From positions 186,001 through 250,000 of the forward strand of contig CANLBM010000003.1 in the NCBI GenBank assembly GCA_947488845.1: a stretch of DNA of 64,000 nt, read 5' to 3'. A model generated the notes under the pieces. The model saw only the letters and a list, made by a program, of their open reading frames with translations, had not been told where the DNA came from and made no database searches. The position numbers and the translations under genes were made by a program. Source of the stretch: an uncultured Sphingomonadaceae bacterium (GTDB lineage: Bacteria > Pseudomonadota > Alphaproteobacteria > Sphingomonadales > Sphingomonadaceae). Below, piece after piece: positions 33,760 through 42,638 of this stretch (positions within the stretch are counted from its first letter, which is position 1; each line of letters opens with the position of its first letter).

Positions 33760-34832
33760 CCACCATCACCCCCCAGAGACTGGCGCAAATCGAGGCGCGC
33801 TTTGCCGAACTTCAGGCGATGATGGCTTCGGGCGATCTGGATAGCGAAAAATTTGTGGCCGTCTCCAAGGAATATGCCGAGATCGAACCGGTTGCCGCTG
33901 CTGCTGCCAATGTGAAATCACTGCGTGACGAACAAGCGGAACTGGCCGAGATGCTCGCCGGCGACGATGCCGAGATGAAGGCGATGGCTGCCGACGAGGT
34001 GGATGGCGTGAAAAAGGCGCTCGAAAAGGCCGAACATGCGCTCGCGCTGCAATTGCTGCCCAAGGACAGCGCCGATGACCGGCCCGCGATGCTTGAAATC
34101 CGCGCTGGCACCGGCGGTGACGAGGCTGCGCTTTTTGCCGGTGATCTGTACCGCATGTATACGCGCTATGCCGAGGACCAGGGCTGGAAGGTCGAGATGA
34201 TCTCCGCCAATGCCTCGGAAGTCGGCGGCTTCAAGGAAGTCGTCGCCAATATCCAGGGCAAGGGCGTGTTCGCCAAGCTGAAGTTCGAATCCGGTGTTCA
34301 CCGGGTACAACGGGTGCCGGAAACGGAAAGCGGCGGGCGCATCCACACCTCTGCCGCGACGGTTGCGATCCTGCCGGAGCCGGAAGAGGTTGATATCAAG
34401 ATCCGCAACGAGGATCTGCGCATCGACACCTATCGGGCAAGCGGTGCTGGCGGACAGCATGTTAACAAGACCGACAGCGCCATCCGCATCACCCACTTGC
34501 CGACCGGACTGGTTGTGCAGTGCCAGGACGGCAAGTCGCAGCACAAGAACAAGGCGCAGGCGATGAAGGTGCTGGCGGCGCGGATGTATGAACAGGAACG
34601 CGACGCCGTGCAAAGCGAGGAAGCCGAAGCGCGCAAGTCGATGGTCGGTTCCGGCGATCGCAGCGAGCGCATCCGCACCTATAATTATCCGCAAGGCCGG
34701 GTGACCGACCACCGGATCAACCTGACGCTGCACAAGCTGCCCGAAATCATCGAGGGCACGGCGCTTGGTGAAATGATCGATGCGCTGATCGCAGAGGATG
34801 AAGCCAGCCGGCTCGCCAATCTGGATGGGTGA
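33756..34832 (+). CDS. prfA: Peptide chain release factor 1
   Basis: 358 residues. Recognises UAA/UAG and releases the peptide. The GGQ motif is in [20 protein letters not shown]; the tripeptide anticodon region lies before it in [21 protein letters not shown]. The TTG start overlaps the hisS stop by four bases and has GGGAGAGAG upstream; the usual helical N-terminus ([15 protein letters not shown]) follows at once. The 3' end overlaps the prmC start. Confidence 0.97.
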   Translation: MTTITPQRLAQIEARFAELQAMMASGDLDSEKFVAVSKEYAEIEPVAAAAANVKSLRDEQAELAEMLAGDDAEMKAMAADEVDGVKKALEKAEHALALQLLPKDSADDRPAMLEIRAGTGGDEAALFAGDLYRMYTRYAEDQGWKVEMISANASEVGGFKEVVANIQGKGVFAKLKFESGVHRVQRVPETESGGRIHTSAATVAILPEPEEVDIKIRNEDLRIDTYRASGAGGQHVNKTDSAIRITHLPTGLVVQCQDGKSQHKNKAQAMKVLAARMYEQERDAVQSEEAEARKSMVGSGDRSERIRTYNYPQGRVTDHRINLTLHKLPEIIEGTALGEMIDALIAEDEASRLANLDG

Positions 34833-35661
34833 TGTCGCCGGCACATTGCGCAATGCGACACAGATATTAGACGAAATTTCCGACAGTCCGCGACTCGATG
34901 CGGAATTGCTGATGGCGCATGCGCTGAAGATGGAGCGCGCCGATCTGCTGCTGAAACTGCCCGAACTGAAGGCTCCGGCCGAATTTTCTGCGCTGCTCGA
35001 ACGGCGCCGACAATCCGAACCCATTGCCCATATCATCGGCGCGAAGGAATTCTGGGGTCTCGATTTTCAGGTCAGCCCCGATGTCCTGATCCCGCGTCCC
35101 GACAGCGAATTGCTGATCGAGCAAGCGGTGCGCCTATTGGCGGCACAGCATCCGCAAAGGATATTGGACCTGGGCACAGGCAGCGGTGCGCTTCTGCTCG
35201 CCGCGCTCAGCGAATTTTCCAAGGCCAGCGGTCTGGGTATCGACGCCAGCACCGCTGCCTTGCAGATCGCCCATAATAATGCGGATGTACTGGGATTCTC
35301 CGACCGGGCCAGGTTCCTGTTGCTGGACTGGACGCTGCCCGACTGGACGGGGCCGCTCGGTTCCGGCTTTGATCTGATCCTCGCCAACCCGCCTTATGTC
35401 TCGGTCAACGCCCAGTTGTCCGCAGATGTGGCCCAATATGAACCCCATCAGGCGCTATTCGCCGGAGAAGATGGAATGGATGATTATCGGATCATCATCC
35501 CCGGGCTTGAAAATCTGCTTTCTCCCACCGGAAAAGCCTTGCTCGAAATTGGCTTCGATCAAGCAGATGCGGTTTCGGAATTGGCCATCAACAATGGCTA
35601 TCATGTTGAACTAAAGAAAGATTTGGGAAAAAATGATCGTTTGTTAATCCTCCAGCGGTAA
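34825..35661 (+). CDS. prmC: Release-factor glutamine methyltransferase
   Basis: 278 residues. Methylates the GGQ glutamine of release factors, in line with its place after prfA. SAM-binding motif [16 protein letters not shown], catalytic NPPY in [14 protein letters not shown]. The N-terminal helical domain has [31 protein letters not shown] 34825 overlaps the prfA stop; an in-frame ATG at 34798 is less likely. The following 236 bases hold no gene I can support. Confidence 0.95.
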   Translation: MGDVAGTLRNATQILDEISDSPRLDAELLMAHALKMERADLLLKLPELKAPAEFSALLERRRQSEPIAHIIGAKEFWGLDFQVSPDVLIPRPDSELLIEQAVRLLAAQHPQRILDLGTGSGALLLAALSEFSKASGLGIDASTAALQIAHNNADVLGFSDRARFLLLDWTLPDWTGPLGSGFDLILANPPYVSVNAQLSADVAQYEPHQALFAGEDGMDDYRIIIPGLENLLSPTGKALLEIGFDQADAVSELAINNGYHVELKKDLGKNDRLLILQR

Positions 35662-35897
35662 AAAGGGCTTGGTTTTGACGAGGCGACTCGCTAAGACTTG
35701 TTCAGGCGCAGATGATTTCTGGCTTTTCCCTAAATCACTGGCCTGCCCCCAACTTGATAATTTTGCTGGTTTTCGGCGAGAATTTGTCTTGTATGGGCCG
35801 CTGTGAACGGGTTGTCTGCAGCGCAATTGCCACCAGCGCGTGGCTATAACTTGAGAAAGACCAAGTTTATAAACGGTATAAGGATACCTAAAATTTG

Positions 35898-36605
35898 ATG
35901 AACAATCGTCAGCCTAGCCGCCGTGGACGTGGCCGGAACACCAATAATAATAATAACCGCCCTCAGGGCAGCCGCAGTGGTGGGTCGGACCGCGATAACC
36001 GGATCGATAGCCGCGCGCGTGGCAATGCAGCGCAGATGCTAGATAAATTCAAGAAGATGGCGCAGGATGCACAGGTCAATGGCGACCGCGTCCAGGCTGA
36101 ATATTATCATCAATTCGCCGATCATTATTTCCGCGTCAATGCTGACACCGTGGCTCGCCGCGAAGAACAGCGCATCGCCCGTGAAGAGCCGCGTGGAGAC
36201 AATCGGCCCGATAATCGGGGTGACAATCGCGGCAATGGTTCAGGCCAGAGCGATTCCAACGACAATGATGGCGACAATGGCCGCGGTCGGCCACAGCAGG
36301 TACAGCAAAATCGTCCGCCGCGGGAAGACCGGGACAATCGGGAAAGTCGCGAAAATAGCAACGATATAGCAGCGAATGACACGACCGAAGAGAAAAAGCC
36401 GGTTCGTAGCCGCCGTCCGCGCAAGGTTGAAACTGCAGCAACCCGCAACGACACAGCGGAACAGAATGGCGAGTCCAACGGTCTCGATGCCAGCGCCCTG
36501 CCGCCAGCAATTTCGCAATCGATCGAGGTCGAGGTTGAAAAGAAGCCGGCGCGCAAAAAGCGTGTACCCAAGCCGAAGCCGGTTGAAGAAGGCGATGCTG
36601 CCTAA
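35898..36605 (+). CDS. DUF4167 protein, RNA-binding-like
   Basis: 235 residues. The N-terminal ~100 residues are DUF4167 (RRGRGRNTNNNNNRPQGSRS, AAQMLDKFKKMAQDAQVNGDRVQAEYYHQFADHYFRV). The rest is very low in complexity: Arg/Asn/Asp/Gly-rich repeats, then a Lys/Arg/Pro tail. Such composition fits an RNA-binding or phase-separating protein. The family is confined largely to alphaproteobacteria and has no assigned reaction. TTG 35895 precedes the ATG by one codon. Monocistronic by position; ~230 bases upstream contain AT-rich sequence with a TTGAGA and TATAA-like elements, but with poor spacing. Confidence 0.85.
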   Translation: MNNRQPSRRGRGRNTNNNNNRPQGSRSGGSDRDNRIDSRARGNAAQMLDKFKKMAQDAQVNGDRVQAEYYHQFADHYFRVNADTVARREEQRIAREEPRGDNRPDNRGDNRGNGSGQSDSNDNDGDNGRGRPQQVQQNRPPREDRDNRESRENSNDIAANDTTEEKKPVRSRRPRKVETAATRNDTAEQNGESNGLDASALPPAISQSIEVEVEKKPARKKRVPKPKPVEEGDAA

Positions 36606-36719
36606 GGCCTGTTTGGCCGGAATCAGATAGGGACGAGCATGTCAGCCAAGGCCGGCGCTCGTCGCTAAACTGCGGCCACCCGGACTTTTATACCAGATTG
36701 TTCAACACCGGCGCTGCGA

Positions 36720-37472
36720 TCAAGGGGTGCCCTGTCCCTCAATGGCTTTTGCCAGCCATTCGGGAAGATCGAGTTCCTGCAAATCGTCGACGCGCCGATG
36801 TTCAACCGACAGACCGTCGGCGGGATAGGCAATGCGCTGGCGCTTTTCGTCGGCTTGCGCGATCGGTACGACGACCATCCGCCGGTTCACCTTTTGCCGG
36901 TAATTCATCCGTGCGGTATTTTCCTGTCCGACATAGCAGCCCTTTGTGAAGCTGACGCCGTTCAGTTCCGCTGCATTGCATTCGAGCCACAGGGTCTTGT
37001 CGCTGCCAAGCTCATTGGCTCCCTCGGTCACGCCGAGTGACAGGCGGTGCTTTCGATATTCTTCGTCCGCGCTTTCACCATTGCTTGCGTCGTGCAGCCA
37101 GCGGTATCCCAGCGCGGCCAGGCGGGGATCGACCGGCCTGTTTTCGGCTGCCAAAGCCCAGTGGACTTGCAGTGTATCATCCAGAGCGATCTCGATCTTC
37201 CGCCGTAACCGATAGAGTTTCAGGCGACGGACAAGTCCTTCGGCCTGCTCCTTCTCGCAGTCGATCAATATGTCGTCGCCGTCGGCCCAGAGAAAGAAAT
37301 CGAACAGCAGTTTCCCCTGAGCGGAGAGCAGCGCAGCCCATTGGGGCGCGCCTGCCGCGACAGCGGTGGTATCCTGCGTTACCAGCCCTTGCAGAAACTG
37401 CCGGATGTCTTCGGCCCCGTCCGTAGCCGAGAGACGGATGATGGCGCGTTCATTAAGTCTGGTTTCGGTCAT
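36720..37472 (-). CDS. ygfZ: YgfZ/GcvT-family folate-binding Fe-S maturation protein
   Basis: 250 residues. Recognised by the YgfZ signature SFTKGCYVGQENTARM with its conserved cysteine, and by the N-terminal IRLSATDGAEDIRQFLQGLVTQDT and WAALLSAQGKLLFDFFL. It binds tetrahydrofolate and helps repair or mature some Fe-S enzymes. It stands alone, divergent from pyrC with 52 bases between starts, and is not near the suf operon. Confidence 0.92.
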   Translation of the reverse strand: MTETRLNERAIIRLSATDGAEDIRQFLQGLVTQDTTAVAAGAPQWAALLSAQGKLLFDFFLWADGDDILIDCEKEQAEGLVRRLKLYRLRRKIEIALDDTLQVHWALAAENRPVDPRLAALGYRWLHDASNGESADEEYRKHRLSLGVTEGANELGSDKTLWLECNAAELNGVSFTKGCYVGQENTARMNYRQKVNRRMVVVPIAQADEKRQRIAYPADGLSVEHRRVDDLQELDLPEWLAKAIEGQGTP

Positions 37473-37524
37473 GGCATTTAGGTAGGGTGTGCGAAACGAA
37501 AAACCAAGCCTTGCGCGGAGCTAT

Positions 37525-38565
37525 ATGACCGATACGATTACTATTCGCCGTCCGGATGACTGGCACGTGCATCTTCGCGATGGCGCGATGCTGGCGGCGG
37601 TTGCTCCATTTACCGCCCGGCAATTTGCCCGGGCCATCATCATGCCCAATCTGTCGCCGCCGGTCACCAGTGCTGCCAGCGCGGCTGCCTATCGGGAACG
37701 GATCATGGCTGCCTTGCCCGGCGGTTCCGCTTTTACGCCCCTGATGACCTGTTATCTCACCGACGATGCCGATGCAGAGGATATTGCAAAGGGGCATGCG
37801 GCCTGCATTTTTACCGCTGCAAAACTCTATCCAGCCAACGCCACGACCAATAGCGCGCACGGGGTTACCGACGTGGCCCATATCATGCCGGTGCTCGAGC
37901 GCATGCAGGATATCGGGATGCCGCTGCTGGTGCATGGCGAGGTAACCGATAGCGAGATCGACATATTTGATCGCGAAGCGGTGTTCATCGAGCGGATCAT
38001 GGATGGACTGATCCGCGCCTTGCCTGGTCTGAAAATTGTGTTCGAGCATATTACCACCGAGCAATCGGTCCAGTTTGTCGACAGCTGCGGTCCCAATGTC
38101 GGGGCAACGATCACGCCGCATCATCTGCACATCAATCGCAATGCAATGTTCAGCGGTGGCATTCGCCCCCATGCTTATTGTCTGCCGGTGGCAAAGCGGG
38201 AATTGCACAGGCTGGCGCTGCGCAAAGCGGCGACCTCGGGATCTGCGAAATATTTCCTGGGCACCGACAGCGCGCCGCATGAAGTCCGCGCCAAGGAATC
38301 CGCCTGTGGCTGCGCCGGAATTTTCAATGCGCCCTATGCGCTGGAAAGCTATGCGGCAGTGTTCGACGAAGAAGCGGCGCTCGACCGGCTGGAGGCTTTT
38401 GCGTCTGTGCACGGTCCGAATTTCTATGGTCTGCCGCTCAACGAAGACCGGGTGACGCTGGAGCGGACCGGTCTGACGGTTCCTGACAGTCTCGAGGCTG
38501 TCGGGTCCGCTCTGGTTCCCTTTCATGCCGGTTCCGAACTGGCCTGGCGGGTCGTTCAGGCCTGA
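37525..38565 (+). CDS. pyrC: Dihydroorotase, class II
   Basis: 346 residues. Third step of pyrimidine synthesis. Zinc ligands HVHLRDG (DDWHVHLRDGAML) near the start, carbamylated-lysine region FTAAKLYPANATTNS, HGEVTD, and ITPHHLHINRNAMF. GTDSAPHEVRAKESACGCAGIFNAP is typical of PyrC. ATG 37525 fits the family; the longer frame adds 12 residues. The last 10 bases overlap the convergent rarD-like gene end, so the two 3' ends are antisense. Confidence 0.95.
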   Translation: MTDTITIRRPDDWHVHLRDGAMLAAVAPFTARQFARAIIMPNLSPPVTSAASAAAYRERIMAALPGGSAFTPLMTCYLTDDADAEDIAKGHAACIFTAAKLYPANATTNSAHGVTDVAHIMPVLERMQDIGMPLLVHGEVTDSEIDIFDREAVFIERIMDGLIRALPGLKIVFEHITTEQSVQFVDSCGPNVGATITPHHLHINRNAMFSGGIRPHAYCLPVAKRELHRLALRKAATSGSAKYFLGTDSAPHEVRAKESACGCAGIFNAPYALESYAAVFDEEAALDRLEAFASVHGPNFYGLPLNEDRVTLERTGLTVPDSLEAVGSALVPFHAGSELAWRVVQA

Positions 38566-39482
38566 CCGGCAATCGCCTTCCGGGCGGTCCTGCCCGTCAG
38601 AATGGTGTCGGTCGAATAGAGCGCCAGACTGGTCCAGATCAACAGGAAGCATATGAGATGCGACGGAGTCAGCGACTCGTTGTAAATGAACACGCCGACC
38701 AGAAACTGGATCGTTGGCGCAAGATAGTTCAGCAGTCCGATCGCGCCGAGGGTCATTTTCTTGACCGCCGAAGCGAATAGCAGCAGCGGGATTGCGGTAA
38801 CGATCGAACCGCCGACCAGCAGCAGATCGATCATCCGGTCGTCGGTGAAATGCACGCTTGCGGTGGATGGCGACGCACCAGCAGTCAGCCAGACCAGAAA
38901 CAGGATGAACGGTACGAACAGGATTCCGGTCTCGGCCGTGAGCCCTACAACAGGTCCGATGTCCGCCATCTTGCGGACCAGTCCGTAAAGGCCCCAGGAG
39001 CCCGCCAGAGCCAGACTGATCCAGAGCGTGTCGAGCGCCTGCACTGCCAGCACCGAAACCCCCGCAGCAGCGATAGCAATGGCAATCCACTTGTTACGGG
39101 ACATTTTCTCCTTGAGGAATATCCGGCCGAGGAAGACGCTGAGCAACGGGCTGATGAAATAGCCGAGGCTGGCGGCAAGAATATGATCCCCGTGCACAGC
39201 CCAGACATAGATCAGCCAGTTTGCGGCGATCAGGCAGGAACTGGCCAGCATCGCCCAGCGCAATTTGCGATTCGCAAAGGCGACGGCCAGACCGGCGAGA
39301 TTTTTCCGGAAATAGAGAATGACGAGCAGCAGCGGCACCGACCAGATGATCCGGTGGGCGACGACTTCCAGTGCGTCGACGCTTTGCAGCAGCTTGAAAT
39401 AGACGGGCATCAGGCCCCAGAACACACAAGCGATCAGCGCCTGAACGAGGCCGATTCGGCTGGTGGCTGGCGCAGTGGACAT
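38556..39482 (-). CDS. rarD: RarD/EamA-family transporter
   Basis: 308 residues with ten predicted membrane helices in two EamA repeats. Start SRIGLVQALIACVFWGLMPVYFKLLQSVDALEVVAHRIIWSVP is the RarD pattern, and the middle NWLIYVWAVHGDHILAASLGYFISPLLSVFLG is equally typical. The second half ends GLLNYLAPTIQFLVGVFIYNESLT. Substrate unproven; relatives export drugs or metabolites. Inner membrane. It converges with pyrC, sharing 10 bases. Confidence 0.92.
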   Translation of the reverse strand: MSTAPATSRIGLVQALIACVFWGLMPVYFKLLQSVDALEVVAHRIIWSVPLLLVILYFRKNLAGLAVAFANRKLRWAMLASSCLIAANWLIYVWAVHGDHILAASLGYFISPLLSVFLGRIFLKEKMSRNKWIAIAIAAAGVSVLAVQALDTLWISLALAGSWGLYGLVRKMADIGPVVGLTAETGILFVPFILFLVWLTAGASPSTASVHFTDDRMIDLLLVGGSIVTAIPLLLFASAVKKMTLGAIGLLNYLAPTIQFLVGVFIYNESLTPSHLICFLLIWTSLALYSTDTILTGRTARKAIAGQA

Positions 39483-39555
39483 GGTTCAGCGCTTAAGCTG
39501 ACCGGTTCCCGCGGGCAATCAAGAAATGCTATCGCGGGAGAAACCCGCGCGAGGG

Positions 39556-39777
39556 TCAGATAATCCCGCCGCCGATCCACAGCCGGAAGGCGCATATGCA
39601 CATCACGATAAGACAGAAATACATGCCGCTGGTCCGGGAAGAGATCAGGCCGAAAAACGCCCCGATGCCGGCGATCGGCAGGATCAGCCAGTTGGTCCAG
39701 CCAAGCAGGGGGACCAGTCCGATGAAGGAAAGGATGAGGGCGATACCGCCGATGAAGATTGAGATCAGATTAGCCAT
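39556..39777 (-). CDS. Small two-helix membrane protein
   Basis: 73 residues. Mostly hydrophobic: LISIFIGGIALILSFIGLVPLLGWTNWLILPIAGIGAFFGLISS, then MYFCLIVMCICAFRLWIGGGII. Probably two or three membrane helices. Similar short proteins are common hypothetical genes. ATG 39777 starts the hydrophobic protein; the frame to 39822 would extend it by 15 polar residues. Lies in the gap between rarD and a GNAT gene. Confidence 0.7.
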   Translation of the reverse strand: MANLISIFIGGIALILSFIGLVPLLGWTNWLILPIAGIGAFFGLISSRTSGMYFCLIVMCICAFRLWIGGGII

Positions 39778-39866
39778 AGCTGTATTATAGGGATAATGCA
39801 CCGCCATTTCAAGTATTTCCAAAGCGGTGGTTGCATAGTAGACTTTCCGCTTGCGGGAGGAACATC

Positions 39867-40418
39867 ATGGCGATCGAGAATATCAGAATCGAAACCGAAC
39901 GGTTGATCCTGCGACCGCCCAATGGCGATGATTTCGAGCAATGGGCGAAGTTTCAATCCGATGAAGCGACAATGACTTTCATTGGCGGGGTCAAAAGCCG
40001 CGCCGAAAGCTGGCGGGATTTATGCTCCATGATCGGCGCCTGGCATGTGCGCGGCTATGCGATGTTTTCCCTGATCCTGAAAGACAGTGATAAATGGATT
40101 GGTCGCATCGGTCCCTGGTATCCTGACAGCTGGCCGGGAACGGAAGTGGGATGGGGCGTGGCGCCCGAATATGCCGGCAAGGGCTATGCCCTGGAAGCGG
40201 CGGTGGCGAGCATGAACTATGCCGTCGATACGCTCGGCTGGAGCGATATCTGCCACACAATTGATCCCCAGAATATCGCCTCGATCAAATTGGCCGAACG
40301 GGTAGGCTCGACCAATCGCGGGCCGACGCGGTTGCCCGAACCCTATCAGGATGCACGGGTTGACGACTGGGGCCAATCGCGCGAACAATGGCAAGAGAAT
40401 AGAAAACAGTTCCAGTAG
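39867..40418 (+). CDS. GNAT-family N-acetyltransferase (RimJ/RimL-like)
   Basis: 183 residues. Acetyltransf_3-type: IRIETERLILRPPNGDDFEQWAKF, GWGVAPEYAGKGYALEAAVASMNYAVDTLGW (acetyl-CoA motif) and NIASIKLAERVGSTNRGPT. It acetylates an unknown amine or protein N-terminus. ATG 39867 has GGGAGGAACATC upstream, a strong ribosome site in a short CCGC-tt-GCGG hairpin. A DUF1330 gene follows ten bases later. Confidence 0.9.
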   Translation: MAIENIRIETERLILRPPNGDDFEQWAKFQSDEATMTFIGGVKSRAESWRDLCSMIGAWHVRGYAMFSLILKDSDKWIGRIGPWYPDSWPGTEVGWGVAPEYAGKGYALEAAVASMNYAVDTLGWSDICHTIDPQNIASIKLAERVGSTNRGPTRLPEPYQDARVDDWGQSREQWQENRKQFQ

Positions 40419-40428
40419 GAGAGCAGCC

Positions 40429-40866
40429 ATGGCCGAAGATCGCTATCTTGATCCGACCCGCGAAAGTTTTGATGCGTTCAAGGCGCTGCCCCGCGATGTG
40501 CCGATCAACATGCTCAATCTGCTGCGTTTCCATCAGATCGCGCAATATCCCGCAGGTCATCCCAATGCCGGCAGGGGTTGGAGTGGTGCGCGGGCCTATG
40601 AAGAATATGGCAAGACCAGCGGGCCTATTTTCAAACGGGTGGGCGGCACGATCCTCTGGCGGGGTCAGATGGAATGCATGGTGATCGGGCCCGACGACAA
40701 ACAATGGGATGTCTCCTTCATCGCCGGCTATCCCAACAGCGGCGCGTTCATGGAAATGGTCACCGACCCCGAATATCAGAAGGCGGTGGTCAACCGGCAG
40801 GCCGCGGTCCTGACATCCCGCCTGATCCGATTCGGTGAAATCGACGGGCCCGACACGTTCGGCTGA
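40429..40866 (+). CDS. DUF1330-family protein
   Basis: 145 residues. The segment PINMLNLLRFHQIAQYPAGH and the later GQMECMVIGPDDKQWDVSFIAGYPNSGAFMEMVTDPEYQKAVVNRQAA are the DUF1330/NIPSNAP-like dimeric alpha-beta-barrel pattern. No catalytic residues are known. GTAGGAGAGCAGCC precedes the ATG. It is ten bases after the GNAT gene and probably cotranscribed, though nothing else links their roles. Confidence 0.88.
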   Translation: MAEDRYLDPTRESFDAFKALPRDVPINMLNLLRFHQIAQYPAGHPNAGRGWSGARAYEEYGKTSGPIFKRVGGTILWRGQMECMVIGPDDKQWDVSFIAGYPNSGAFMEMVTDPEYQKAVVNRQAAVLTSRLIRFGEIDGPDTFG

Positions 40867-40979
40867 AATCCCGAAATGGGACAAGGGGTTAACGAATAGT
40901 CACCGGATTAACCAAATTCCCTAACGAAATATTAACGCTTTTTGGTGCATTTGTTCCCCCAAATTCAGGAGCAAATTGC

Positions 40980-41762
40980 ATGTCATATTTTTCCCGTTCA
41001 CTCATGCTGTCGGCTGCAGCTTTTGCGTTACCGCTAACGCTGGCGGCTTGCGGGAGCAATGAAGCCAGCGATGAAGAGCTGGCGAATCTGGACAATAATC
41101 TGACCTCCGACCCGGCAATGAATGATGCGCTGGAAGATGCCATATTGGTCGACCCCGATCTCACCGATCAGGCAAACCGCAATGCCATTCGCGGCGCTAA
41201 TGGTCCGGCCGACGGATCGGTTCCTCCCGGCGCCAGCTATGCCGGTGCGGCTGAAGGCGGAAAGGCAGCGGCAGCCGCAGCGCTCGGTGGAAAAATGCTG
41301 AGCGCGCCGAAACCGCGGCAGATGACGTCGGACGACGAATGTACCAGTTGTGCCGGAAGCCAAGGCATGACGCTGGGCGCGAAAGCCGAGCAGCAAAGCG
41401 CAAAGCGCGGCAAGGGCACGTGCGACCAGAAGCTCAGCTATGACATGGGCTGGGCCAACCGGATGCCACCGGAATTCCCCGTCTATCCCAAAGCCGCTGT
41501 GCAGGAAGCCGCCGGTGTCGAAGGCGGTCTATGCGACATTCGTGTGGTCAGTTTCACGACCGCTTCGCCGATGAAAAGCGTCGTCGATTTCTATTATACC
41601 CAGGCCAAGCGCGGTGGTTTTGATGCCGAATATTTGCTGCGCGGCAGCGAACATGTTCTGGGGGGAACCCGCGGCAGCGATGATGGCGCCTTCGTGATCA
41701 CCCTGAACAAGCGTTCGGGCGGCGGGACGGCTGTCGATATCGTCGCCAGCAACGGTCGATAG
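40980..41762 (+). CDS. Envelope lipoprotein of unknown function
   Basis: 260 residues. Lipobox LTLAAC (Cys24) after a clear signal peptide. The mature N-terminal part is acidic and disordered (SDEELANLDNNLTSDPAMNDALEDAIL), then Ala/Gly-rich. The C-terminal ~110 residues look folded: MPPEFPVYPKAAVQEAAG, CDIRVVSFTTASPMKSVVDFYYTQAKRGGFDAEYL. Four cysteines could form two disulfides. I know this type as a hypothetical sphingomonad lipoprotein. AGGAGCAAATTGC precedes the ATG, and an AT-rich region upstream has a CtrA-like box. Ends in a good terminator. Confidence 0.85.
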   Translation: MSYFSRSLMLSAAAFALPLTLAACGSNEASDEELANLDNNLTSDPAMNDALEDAILVDPDLTDQANRNAIRGANGPADGSVPPGASYAGAAEGGKAAAAAALGGKMLSAPKPRQMTSDDECTSCAGSQGMTLGAKAEQQSAKRGKGTCDQKLSYDMGWANRMPPEFPVYPKAAVQEAAGVEGGLCDIRVVSFTTASPMKSVVDFYYTQAKRGGFDAEYLLRGSEHVLGGTRGSDDGAFVITLNKRSGGGTAVDIVASNGR

Positions 41763-41810
41763 ATCGGAAACAACAACACCGGACTTCGCATTGCACAGTG
41801 TCCGGTATCG

Positions 41811-41841
41811 AAAGGTGGCCCGCTCCGGCCACCTTTTTTTT
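41811..41841 (+). terminator. Intrinsic terminator after the lipoprotein gene
   Basis: AAAGGTGGCC (41811-41820), loop CGCTCC and GGCCACCTTT (41827-41836) are followed by a run of T to 41841. A weaker inverted repeat ACCGGAC/GTCCGGT lies just upstream. It is oriented for the plus strand, five bases before the convergent SDR stop. Confidence 0.88.
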
Positions 41842-41845
41842 GGTC

Positions 41846-42616
41846 CTATTCGCGATAGCTGCCACCGCCGTCGACGGTAATGTCATTGGCCGTGGTAAAG
41901 CTGCTCAGGTCGCTGGCCAGCCATAGCATCGCATTGGCAACCTCAACCGCCTGCCCGACCCGGTTGATCGGATGGTTGCGGTTGAACAGTTCCACCGCTT
42001 CGTCATGCGGCCCGGGATAGGCGGCAAGATAGCGCTGGTACATCGGCGTATCGATGGCGCCGGGATGGACGGTGTTGACCCGCACCGGATATTTCTCGGC
42101 TGCACAATGGAGCGCGAGCGATTTGCTCAGCGAGGTAACCGCTGCCTTGCTGGCGCAATAGGCCGCGAACTGGGCGCCGGGACGCATGGCGAGCATCGAA
42201 CCGATATTGACAATTGCACCGTCCTCGCCGCTTTCGAGGATTGCGGGGAGGCCGACACGGCAACCGTAGAATGTGCCCTGCATGTTGATATCGATGGTCC
42301 GGTTCCAGCTGTCCAGATCAACTTCGTCAACCGAGCCTGGCTCGGAAATGCCCGCGACATTGAAAAGGGTGGTGATCTTGCCAAAGCGTTTCTTGGTGGC
42401 GTCCACAGCCGCTTGCCACTGCTCGAGGTTGCGTACATCCAGCTCGACCGCATCCGCGCGGTCACCCAGAGAGGCCGCAAGCTCTTTCGCTTTGTCGATC
42501 TGGATATCGGCCAGCATCACCGAGCCGCCTTCTTCGGTAACGCGCCGTCCGGCTGTGCCGCCAATGCCTTCCGCGCCGCCTGAAATCAGCGCGACTTTTC
42601 CGTCCATCATACCCAT
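41846..42616 (-). CDS. SDR-family oxidoreductase in P450 operon
   Basis: 256 residues. Classical SDR: SGGAEGIG at residues ~12-19, acidic residue MLADIQ for NAD, NVAG, catalytic Ser in NIGSMLAM and YCASKAAV (Y-x3-K), then HPGAIDTPMYQRYL. Probably oxidises a secondary alcohol made by the P450 that precedes it. Starts 22 bases after the P450 stop. ATG 42616 or the ATGs at residues 3-4 are possible starts. Confidence 0.9.
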   Translation of the reverse strand: MGMMDGKVALISGGAEGIGGTAGRRVTEEGGSVMLADIQIDKAKELAASLGDRADAVELDVRNLEQWQAAVDATKKRFGKITTLFNVAGISEPGSVDEVDLDSWNRTIDINMQGTFYGCRVGLPAILESGEDGAIVNIGSMLAMRPGAQFAAYCASKAAVTSLSKSLALHCAAEKYPVRVNTVHPGAIDTPMYQRYLAAYPGPHDEAVELFNRNHPINRVGQAVEVANAMLWLASDLSSFTTANDITVDGGGSYRE

Positions 42617-42638
42617 TATATAATCCTGTCTCTCTGGC

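Noticed and set aside
37453..39090. 545-residue open frame opposite pyrC and partly in rarD
   Set aside because: Its translation shows no domain and is rich in Arg/His, as in shadow frames. Both overlapped genes have intact catalytic or membrane signatures.
39846..39858. Short CCGC-tt-GCGG hairpin as a further type C repeat copy
   Set aside because: It matches only the inner hairpin core and lacks the flanking CCCCT/AGGGG arms and the second half. More likely a coincidence around a ribosome site.
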